Shown: positions 24,901-36,900 of the stretch, in pieces
How positions within the stretch are numbered: position 1 is the stretch's first letter
Layout of the letters: every line of letters begins with the position of its first letter
Source of the DNA: Nemopilema nomurai
Lineage: Eukaryota; Cnidaria; Scyphozoa; Rhizostomeae; Rhizostomatidae
Assembly (NCBI GenBank): GCA_003864495.1
Contig: ML133503.1
Span: 806,001-870,000 of the forward strand
Direction: 5' to 3'
DNA: 64,000 bases
Translations under genes and position numbers: made by a program
The notes under the pieces: generated by a model
Database searches by the model: none
What the model was told of the DNA's origin: nothing
Seen by the model: only the letters and a program-made list of their open reading frames with translations

Positions 24901-27900
24901 TCCGCCAGCTATCCAAATTGACAGATTTTTGGCTGCTCAAGTTTTTGTTGAAAACTGTCTTGGTGCAGCATTAGGGTACTAACGTAAAATATTAAAACGC
25001 TGCATTTAAACCGTTGGTCCACGAACAGTTTATGAAGTTTAGAGTGTTACAACTCCATGGTTTTTAGTTGGGTTGTAAAAACAGATAGATCATCAAATAT
25101 CAGCTGATTATGTAGTCTTTTTAGTTCGTAGTTTGTATAGGATTGCTACAGATAACAGCTGTAGTTGGCCCTTGTCTTTCCTCCGTTCTATTTGTTTCTA
25201 TTTATCTACCTTGCTGTTTATTACTAGTGCCAGTAACATTGAAAAGTTAGATCAGTTCAGCTTAGTTTATATCTAGTGTCAAGTACTCTCTCGGTTTGGG
25301 GAAGGCGATGGAATTGCCCTATCAAAAATATTCTTTAATGACAAAGCGGACCTTTTCTTTTGAATTTTTTTCTTATAAGTTTTTCTCTCTGAATTTATTA
25401 TTTCATCATCTCATTTGATAATCCGATCAATACGAATCCCTGCATTTTGATATCCTGCTTTTACCAACCTAAGAAAGCACTTTTGTGTCTATAATCCACT
25501 GATACCTGAACCATGGGTGCCATTTTTCTTCTTGTATATTACTTGTAGGTTAATGAAATATATCCCAACTTTTGCCAAAATGTGTTTCCTTTAAAACTTC
25601 CATGACACTTCCAAAACAGGAAATTGTCCACCAAGCCCAAATGTTGTCTCCTCTGCTTCTGAAGGCCTAAATTTATGTTGGAGGATGTCATTTTTATGCC
25701 CATTTTTGCCAAAACTGTTTGGTAATTTTCCTTCAGCCTTTCGAGTTTATCAGTTCACACTGGGCTTCAACAACAACCAGCCTCACTTCACTGTACATAC
25801 GGTGGATCCACTGCGTATGAATCATTTTTTGAGCATCCAAATTTAAAAAAAGAATGTCACAACATGGAACTAAATTATTTCTGTGTAGACGGGACTTCAT
25901 TCCATTAATTTTTTCTGGCTCCCATTCATGCAACGGTTTAATCAAGAATTCATGAATCGCCATTAACAGAACAGCTGATACAAAAGCCATACTCGCATTT
26001 GGATTTCAAGATAAAAATGTTGTCAGAGATCTGGCAATTTAGGCCCTTTAGTTGTGTAACTGTTTCCATAACTTCTTTTTGGGGTGTCAAATATTATTTC
26101 TTGACAAAAAGTCGCCACCTTCCCCAACTGATTCTAACGCTTGGGTCTCTCTGTTCAACTAGTTCAGAAGTAGACCAGTTAATTTGAGAAAATAACCTTG
26201 GTAAAGGCGTGTTCAGGGTCTGGCATTTGATGGTAAACTCGGGTAATGCTCTGCTACTGAGATTCTCTTGGCATTCAGTTATTAGTAAACCTGTTATTTA
26301 GATAGCTCTCCATTTATCTCCATTCCTTGTGTTCGTCACATATATATGTAGAGATCGAGCTAGTTGTAGATAGTGCTTAATTGGAATAACCAATCTTGCA
26401 AGCCGTTTACCTAGATGGAGTTTTCTTGACCTGCCTTTCTATATATTACAGTCGTTAGTTTGCTAGTTAGTTTGTCAGCAGAACATTGCGCCTTCGCTAT
26501 TTCAAGGACAAAGCATGCAGTGTATATGCGCAGTAACTCTACGACAGTCAGACAGTAGTAGCCTTAAACTTCAAAACCCGTTTATCAATTCATTCAGTGA
26601 TTTTTATTGACGTATTAGTCACTGGAACATCGTACCTTCCCATTACCACCGTTTCGTTGCAAGCTGTTCTCTTTAGAATTTGCATTTAAAGAATGTCTGT
26701 ATGTCTGTCTGTCTCTCTGTCAGTCTGTCTGTCTGTCTGTCTGCCTGTCTGCCTGCCTGCCTGTCTGTCTGTCGTCTTTACCCTACCCCTCTGACTACTT
26801 CGCTATACACCCCTCAGTTTGCTCCCATCATAAGCAACTGGAAGGTTTGAGCACACCTTATTTGATTTGGAAATGGAACTTGTGTAATGAAATATTGTTT
26901 TATTTTTGACCAGTAAATATTTTTGACCAATAAATCTGTACGCACACTAAAATTTTTAGAATTAATTGAATAAAAAAGCCCTGGATATTATATTAAGTAA
27001 AACATATTAAATGAAATTGATGCAAGTTTGGCGTTAAAAGTTAGAAATGAAGCTGTAAAGAACTCTAACCGATCATTAATTCCTACGATTCTTATGTGTT
27101 TCCTCCTATCAATGGGTGCATAACCTTCAACTAATACCATAGTATGAAATATAAGATATCTACATGTGATCTTTAATAAAATTAATACTTTTGCATTTAT
27201 TCATCACGTTTGATCTATAGTTTGTATCAAGTTGTGTGCTGTTGTCTGGTAAATGAGTATTAATGTGGTTTGTCTCCTTTATCGAGAAAACAATCATGTT
27301 ATAATTTCTAAATTCAAAAGTATTTTTCATTAGACTCTCCTTAATTCTGTCTCATTTTTTCAAACGTATCATATCAATTTTCTGTCATACACTTTTCTCA
27401 TTTTGCTTCCAAATTTTGGGCCCTGAGGAATCTTTTATTGACTAAGGTAGATTGAAAAATGTCTCTTAAATCTCTTTCTAATACAGGTCCTTGTTATTTT
27501 TTCGTGGATGAATGTTAAAACATTCAAATAATTATGAGAAAATTTTGAAAACTTAGAAATTTAGTTTGATTTCATTTCGGTTTGTGAAAAAAGTGAAAAG
27601 GGCTTCTAAAATTCCAATCAAGGCCTCTTAGAATATTGAATGGCTTTGTATTAACGGTGTTTTGTTTTGCCCTTAGCCTATGGTCAGTACAGTAACCGCT
27701 ACGGTAAGTCCTTAGGTTTACGTAGAGCCAGTTGTCGTAGCACAGTCTCCTCAAAACTCTTCAAGATCCCCTCTCCTTGTGACCAGAATAGTATGCACCC
27801 CCCCCGCCACACAATGGACCTTGCCCCCCTACTGCAGGTTACTCAAATGGAGTTATAGCAGATAACCACTCAGCCTGTAATACAGCCAAGTTCTTGCTTA

Positions 27901-30900
27901 TTTTGTTCATATTTATGAAAATCCCCTTTTAAAAGCCGCAAGTATGTCAGGTTTTTCGCAGAACCATTTTATGCTGTTGTTTCACCGGCCTAAGTCACCA
28001 CGGCAAGAGATTTTGATCGGCAAAAATGTACTTGAGATATTTGCCTGCCTAAATGAACACTGAGACAGTTTGATGGCCGGGTTGCACTGCGCGTAGATAG
28101 ATAACTTTGTAGTTCTCGGTAAATTAATATTGAGCTCGAGGAAACATGAACAACATGCTGATTATAGGCATGGCCTAATGAGGGTGAGCCTAAAAACATT
28201 GGCCATTGCTGATTCTGTTTGCGGATTGTATTTGCATTTTACCTTTTAACGTGAAGTGTATATTATAATATTACGTAATATATTAACTTGCCTTTCTATG
28301 GAAACATTTCGGTTGTGCGCGTTATTTAGCTTTATTGGTCACTTTAACCAGGTCTGTGCGTGCATTTTGTATGAGGGTATCTTTCGTTTAGCCTTACTTT
28401 TCAAATCTTGTGTTTCACCCACCGTAAACCATGTCACATTGGCCATTCCTTACTTACCCGTCTCAGACTTTCTGTCTTTTGATAAGCACAACGCTGTCAA
28501 ATTTTGTTCCCTACCCAATGCCGAGACACTGATATTGACATCAATATACCTTTGTGCCAACGTGCTCTTATTTATTCATTACTTAGTCAGTTTGATGATT
28601 TTGTGATTTCAATTTCACCTTTCATTTTCAACAAGCCTTTCCTTTTAGCTTGCCCCGGACATAATTTGTTCTTACTTCATATCACACCTTTCTCCCTACC
28701 CACACTAACGTGTGACACCCATGTTTTATCAGCCTCTGTTTCAAGCTGTAGCTCCGTATTTCTTTGTTTTACACAGGTGAATACGGGCTGATACCCGGAT
28801 GCGGATTTTTGCGCCTTCACAGCACATACAGGCATGATCTTAAAATTTACGCCTCGGATGAAGGTAGAGTGCAAATGACGGCAGCAGCCTTCGCCAAGGT
28901 GAGTGTAGCCGGGAGTAAGCTATTTAATTTTGCTTGACAGATTTTGATTTTATCTCCTTTGAGTTCATTCCTGATTTTAGCTCAGCCTCTCTATTTAAGC
29001 TAAAAATGGTAGAATATTGCATTTTCACTAATTTTAATGTTGTTGGAGGGTGAAGGTTTCAAGTATTTGTGTTTTAAAAAAGTTTGACTGAAAATATCAA
29101 TAAAGCACCGTGATAAGATCCGAGTCAGTAATGACATTTCATCCTCAGAGTGCTCACCCCATCGCTGCAAATTCACCTTATAACCCTAAAACCTACAACC
29201 CTTTAACCTATAACCCTTTAACCTATAACCCTTTAACCTATAACCCTTTAACCTATAACCCTTTAACCTATAACCTTATAACCTCGCTGTCGTTCTCCTA
29301 TATCGCCTTTGTCCGTATTTTCAGTATTTTTCTGTATTATGGGCGTTAGGAATGACGTATTGGTTCTGTTCTCACCCCAGGGCTTGCTGCAACTTGAAGG
29401 TGAACTGCCACCGATTCTAGCCTCGCTTGTGAAAAACGATAAATACGTTAATGGGATGCTTGACACAACAGCAGATGTTTCTTTAAAGATGTTACAGTGA
29501 GTGATACTATTTTTGCCTCTTTAAAGATTATACGTCGAGGGAAGCTATTTTTGGTCACATTTAGTCGTCTCCTTTTGAATGTATCGTTACTGTTCTGTGG
29601 TTTTCGTCATGATATACAATAGGCATTCATAGATTAAGATTCAAGCGAGGTGTTCCTCAACGCTCTTGCTTAGGAACATTGCTGTTGATTATGGGAAATC
29701 CTATACAACGCTCATCGTTCATGCGCAAAAGAATTTACTTGAAAATCGAGTCAACCAAACAAACTAGTTTTGGCTAAAATTGTAATTTCGTCAAATTTCA
29801 GTCTTCCTGTTGAAATTTCAAAAACCGTTCAACAGCTTAAAACCCCATTGTGTAACTCGATAAAATATTTGTTTTCCTTTTATTTTCTGATGTTTGGTAA
29901 AAATATTTTTTTAACATCTATGGATTGTGGCTGTAGTAATGCGCCAAACAAATTGGACCAGGATTCATGTTCAGTGCATTACTAGAGCCCTAATTAATGC
30001 AAGCGCCAGGAAAGGTGGATTTTTCGATTTTGCTTTTCAATAAAAGGATGCGATATTTTAAATTAGAAGATAGGTTGAAATGGAAATTGATGTTTTGGAG
30101 TGAATGATGGTAATTAGAAGTGGAAAATGGTTATTTTTAAGGAGAAGATTTGTATGTATAAATGGAAAAAGGCATTTAGCAGATTGGTTTATCTTTATAT
30201 CTTTATGTTGGGGGCTTCCCACTCTTTAGCTTTCTAAGCAAATCAATTGCTGGCAGCTGCTTGTTACTCCCTCGTTTTACTTTTTTCTTTTGTCGTAAGT
30301 ATTCAATGTTTTGCAAGCTAAAGAGTGCCAGTGCAAAATAATGAGTATTAATATCGGCTTCTTCATGTTGCTCTGTTGGTACTGTTTCTCTAGTTTTCTT
30401 CGTAGTGTGAGTGTTGAAAGAGAAAGAGCCAGAGTGGCTGGAACTAAATCAAAAATGCAGCTGAAAATTTCATATAAGTCATGTTCTGAATTTTTTTAGT
30501 TTTCAATCAGAATTTTTAAAGTCTTACATTAATAATTACATCAAAAGGAGTACATAATTTTGTGTTTATTCTACATAACACCTTTCTTTTATGTTACAGT
30601 TGTGGATTCATTTCGTAGAGTAGGTTCTAATCTCACTGCTATCCAGCATTAGAATTATTAGTTAAATTATATAATAATCGTAGGCGCGATGCCTACAAAG
30701 ACACATTTTGAAATGATCTTTTTTTAATACACACGACGAAATGCTGTTCCGTTTGACTAGTATCTTATATGGTTGCAAATTCCTTTCTGCATATTTAAGG
30801 ATCGGTTGGCAGTTTTGTTGAAGGAGCGAATGTTTCGTCTATGTTTGCTACTTGACAACATCACAACTGACGGTTGAATTACAGAATCATTTTTCTTTTC

Positions 30901-33900
30901 AAGTCATTCGTCCTCGTTTTACTTCTAATTACGCTCCAATGTCATTACGTCGTCTTTTTTGTCCACATGTCATTAATCTGACGACCCTTCGTCTTATCGA
31001 TGGGTTGAATTTGCATGATACAAGTGGGTTCACCAGGGAGTTCAACATGACCAATAGCTGTTCCCAGCAAAGGGTATATCTAAAGAAGTAGTTTGTCAAT
31101 TCGAATGTTACCAAGAAACCTCTAATCATTACGGGTGCATAACAAATGAAGAAAAGAGTTATTAAAATAGCACCCGAGAGAAGACGCTTTTTGTCTTTTT
31201 CTTTGACTCTGTCGTGCCCAAATCGCTCGGATTCGAACGCGATCTGCCGACGCACTTGCCATGCACGAAGGAATATCTTCACGTAGAGATAGATGGTCAA
31301 ACCCAAGATGACGTAAACGATGCCTGCATACAGTATTAGCGACACTTTTCGGGTTTTGATAGTGAAAAACGCAACGTCGGCTATGGAAATCAGCCACACT
31401 CCTATTAACACGGAGGCCATTGAACGCGTTGTCAATCGAGACTTGTGCCAATAAGGCTTGAACACGTAGATGTACCGTTCCAATGAGATCGTAAGCAAAA
31501 TTAGTAACGATGCTAATCCAAGGAAATATCTAGGAGCAATTTTGTCTATGGAAGAGGCACAGAAAACCCCCGAACGGGCAATGTTGAGGTTTTCGACGAA
31601 TAGGCTTGGCATGGAGTAGATCCCAGTCAACAAGTCAGTGAGTGCCATGTTCAGGATCAGCAGCTGACACGGTTCCTTCCATTCATTTGATCTGAGGATT
31701 GCAGTGACAAGTGCCGCATTCAACAAGACAGTGGGCACTGCGGAGGTGATGCCACACACTGCGCATGCGTAGCTGTTGGCGATGAATGACGACACGTTTG
31801 CCTGGACTTCGTTGCAGGAGAGCTCCATCCTAGAAACAGATCTGCCTTGCCTTAACCGTGTCGTGGTGCAGCTCGTTAAATACTACTTGGCCGTAAATAT
31901 TGACTATAGCGCAAATCGCCTTCCGGTTACCAGAAAAAACATTAGCCAATAAAGACTTGATTGTTGAAACTGTTCTATCAATACATACCCACCAAAACTG
32001 CCTCATGCAACTTTTATGAGCCAACAAAGGATTTCTTCATTATGCTATTTTTATAAGAGAGAAACTCTATTGCTTACGTAGATCTTATCAAAATTTGACT
32101 AATATTAAATTTTCCACCATTTTTTTAATCTAGTTTCAGCTAGGTTATTTGGCGGAGAGACAAACAAAGAACTTTTAATGAAAATCCTCAGAATAGGATT
32201 GATCGACCTGAAAGGGTTGTAAATGTTGGTATTACAAGGGCTGTGAATATTAAATTTGTTGAAAAACATCCGGGTTTCAGAAAACTTTGTTCTTCATACT
32301 TCATGTTTTTCTGTTACACAATTGTTTAGAAAAACATTATAAGCAAGAACATTTCGGAATTTCTGTATGAGGATAGAATATATAAGAAGCTCATCACGCG
32401 TGAATGACATATTCCGTAATCATTAAATGACAGGCCACAAGAGTCAGGAGATTATATGAATGCAATCTGAAAATCCCCGAAGAAAGAACTAAGAGCAGGA
32501 AAATATTTTTTTGTATAATGATAATGCATTGTCAATGCTTTTAAAGACTGTGAAATTATACCTTCCTTTCAAATAAAAACTCAAATAAATTTTTTTGATC
32601 AAATCGATTCTTGGTTCTTCTTTATGGTTTTAAGTTTTAAGCTTTCTATTTATCTTCTTTTGTGACGTGGCTTCTTCTTATAGTAATTAATGTATTTTAG
32701 CTGACCCAGTGGCCCGGTATAATTAATGTACTATTATTAAACATTTCCATTATTAATATTACAGTTATTGTTGTAATTTTTACTGTTGCTGTTTTCGTCA
32801 TTATTACTGCTGATACCATTATTGTTGTTATTGTTTTTACTATTAGGTATGGGAAATATTGACAATGGAGACCTCTATCGTGATTTTTACTAAATAAACT
32901 GACATTTTACTAGAAATATTAAAGCCGGCAATTACTAACGACATCAATTTATACCCACATGCTAATAGATAGTGTTGTGAATTTAGAACATTTCGACGCC
33001 AAAATCTTTTATTACTGATCATCAATATTGTTCATTTTCAAGCGTGAAATCAGAGCTGCACGATATTATGCATGCTGAAGATGACTTTACTGAAGACCAA
33101 AGGCAACAGGTGATTGTCTGAGTTTCTTAGAGAATCCTTTCAACCCTTTCATCATCAACCTGCAAACATTTGCTGGCAGTGACAATTCCATGAACCATCT
33201 AGATTTTTGCCTAGATCTGATGCTCAAAGTGGTACTCTGTTTTTTAATTAAATGTTTGAATTTGCTAGGATTTCCATTTTTTGTTTATTTTTTTGGCCTA
33301 ATATGGAAGAATTTGACAGGGAGTCTCTCTTTGGCTTCACGTGACTGGTACTTAATCATTGGCACATCATGGTGCACCTACTGTTTAGTTGATAAGGTCG
33401 GCTTTGTTATGTACCATATTTATTAAGCAAACTTGATATCAAAGACAAATGTGAATGCTGTTCTTTGCAAACTTTTGAACTTTGCGAGGCTTTTGAAGTG
33501 ACAAAATTTCGACAAGTATAGCAATGTCTCCTCTTTTGTTCTAGCTGGCACCAACAAATGCAATGTCCTTAATTCGTGCCTTGAATGGAATTAAAAATCC
33601 GCATTTAATGTGCGAAAAGGTTTATGACGGAGTAAGGTCGCTGACTGCTCAAATCAGTGCTTTGTGTGCGAAGCCAGATATTGACCCAAATGGTGCGTAT
33701 TCGTGTCATTAAACTCCTGGAGATTTGGGGTTTGCCAGTTTATAACAAAAGCCTTACGCTCAGCTTATTTGTCATTTAGCTAGAGGTGTTTGTTGCAGCT
33801 TCTGCCAAAGGCTAATGCCCGAGAAGCGTTGTGCATAGCTTTATCTTCACTTGGGTGTTTGACAGAGGCTAGACAACACTCTACTTTCACTTTATTTTCA

Positions 33901-36900
33901 GCTCCAAACCTGTACCACGATGAAAGCATTCGATTGATGGAGCATCGTTGGCAAAAACTCGAGAAGGTAGGTCTTCTTACTGCCCTGTTTTTTTTTTCTT
34001 TAATAGAACTCCCCATTATCAGATCATCTTGTAACATTTAGATTAAACTTTTCACTATCTGTTTTTGATGATCTCATACATATGGGGATTTTCTGGTTCG
34101 CTTTAATTTATCTTTTGCACATGGGTATCCAATAATTTGCAGATTTTGTAATTAAGAGACAGATCTTGCATCGATCATGAAAGGCTGCCAAGTTAGGACA
34201 GAATTCGTTTTGGAAATGAGAAACACATTTGGGATGTATGCCTTTAGAATATTCCATGGCGCACCCTTGTTTCATGAAATCAGGAAGTCATGGAATTTCT
34301 AAAATCCTTTGAATGGTCTCGTGGTTTCTGCAATTGTGTTCTTGAATACACCTAGGACTAACGGGCTCATAATACTGATGCAAGGCTATTTGATGATAAT
34401 ACTGGATATCGGAATTTCTTTCAGGACTTCAAAATGGGCGATGGAAAATACGATATTAGTCTTATACCGGACATTTACGACTGTGCGAAATATGATTATC
34501 TGCATAACAGGTTGGTAGGAACCCTCATTTAATATCTTGTTAAGGTCATGCCTGGTAAAGAAATGATTTTTTAAGTAAGTAGTGTTTGAGTTCTTGTTGA
34601 CAGAGCTCTGTAACTTGCGAACACATGAACTCCGGGCCGGAAATTTATAAATGTTGTGATTGAGAAACTTTAAGCAATTTTAGAAGAAGCAATGTTTAGT
34701 AGAGATATCTACAACGAAATAGAAAGATCTTATATACGAGTGCCTGATCGATAAGTAGAGGACAAGGAAAGTATTTTGAATGCCTCAGTATCTTTAGTTA
34801 ATAGTGATGATTATTTACCTTAAGACGTTTTCAAAATTAGAAGCCAGTTATCAATTCTTTTTGCCTCTGCTTCTTCACATTAAAACCTAAAATTAAAAGG
34901 GCCTAAAAATAAAAAGGCCATGAATGTACTGCCAAAGCCTTTGAGATTTGAGCCAGTTTCCTTTGAACAGGTATCTATTTCGTTGATGCAATATTTTACC
35001 CGTAATTCTGATATCGCGTTGTATTTGACTTTCATTAGGTCGTTGGGACTGAAGAACATCCCAGAGTTATTCAAGATGTCGAAGTCTCTTGCGGACATTG
35101 TTATTCCCCAAGTACGTGTTCCCTTCTGCATTGATTCTAATATCTAAGACCAACTGTTGAACTTTTTTTATCTTGCCCCTCTCTTCACGTATTTTTTATT
35201 TTACTCGCATTTGTCCATTATGCCTTTTGATAATTCTTCCAAGCAATCATACAATCATTGAAGTATCGGAATTATTGTCGCTCTAAGGGGCTTGAGTTTG
35301 GAGCTGAAGTCCGTGCTGCAATCATAACGAAAATTGTGAATGGATTCTTACAGCTTGTTTGTGATTAGCAGTCGGGTTTGGAATTGTAAAGCGAGTACCA
35401 ACTGCAATCGTTGCAAAGTACCAACGTAAAGCGACATTTTAGATGGTCGATAGTCTGCGAAAACCTGCAGTTGTTGCACTTTTGTCTGTATATCTTTCTC
35501 TCTCTACCTATCTTGTCAAATCCAAATATTTTTGAATGGTTTGGGTAGCTTTAGTCTTTAAGATAGGCGAAAAAAAGAACAACAAAGGGAAGACCCCTTA
35601 GAGTAAATTTTTCCAATTCTCTGAAATCTATCTTGGCAAATATGAAAGATCACATCCAACAATGATGTCTCTTCCGCGCCCTTGAAATTCAACCTATCAA
35701 TCCGTGCTATAAACTCTTTTCCAATTTTCCCAACATGATGGTTTAATTTCGTTTTAGGAGTATGGAATTACCAAGGAGGAGAAACTAGACATTTCAGGGC
35801 AAGTTTGCAACCGACTGTTGAAGAAAATCAGAGCAGATTTGAAGCACACGGTCGACACAGAAAACGAAACTGTCCACAGACTGGATCCCAGGTTTTTCTG
35901 CTAATCTTTCAGCCTACCCCGAAGCGCTTTTTTGCATCAACCTTTTTATTCTGCAGCGATGTCTAAGGCTTGAAGGAAGCCACAAATTAACTTCATTTAT
36001 CCTCGTTTTCAGGTATTCAAAGGATGTTGTGACCCCACACAGGCATGTGAGAACGAGACTGTACTTCACGAGTGAAAGTCACGTGCATTGCATGCTGGCA
36101 GGTCTTCGATATGGAGGACTTTGTGACGTAATCAGCTATAACTCTTTTCTAATACTCCTGTAGTGCTATGTTAATACATTGTCGTAAAGAGTAACGGTTG
36201 CTAGAGACCGCCAAGAAATTTGTTTTTATTGTGACTGTGTTGAAGAAAAAGACCCTATTGATCGATTTATTCTGATTCGCAAGTTGAGACAGATTCTAAG
36301 CCAGATACCCGATATTTATGCTACGTATATTCTTCAATGTTGCATATTGTTGTTGTGTCAAAAGATATAGGTTGCTACATGAGTTAAGCTTCGACTGCCA
36401 TTTAACCATTTTCTCGTGTAAGTAAGATGATTGGCAAACTACACCCATAGCTGGTTTTAATTCTAGCTGTGTTAAAAACTGGTTGGTGAATTCTTTTGGC
36501 TAGGCATGGACGGTTGCACTGCAAGATGAGCTTTTCTTTAATTTTAGTTACTGCAAATAGAAAAACACAGCGTGCCCTTTAGCAGTGAACGTAGCTTACA
36601 CTTCCAAGGTGCATCGACAAATGCTTCCACGTGTTTTCTTAACAGGAACTGAACGACGACCAGTGGAAACGAGCATGTGACTACATCAGCGAAGTCTCGG
36701 AGCTGAGCTACCTGACGCAAATAGTCCTGATGCAGTATGAAGACCCGATGGCGGATCCCCACTCAGACAAGAGATTCCACGTCGAGCTTTACTTTAGCCC
36801 TGGCCTAAAGACCCCTGACCAGATCATCAAGATGGGCAAGAGAAAGATGGACTCAAATAATAGAAGAAAGAAGTCGAATTCAAAGACGGAGGACGATTAT

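Noticed and set aside
29110..29349. 79-codon frame with YNPLT repeats
   Set aside because: It is produced by the 15-bp minisatellite in an intron; no start or splice context.
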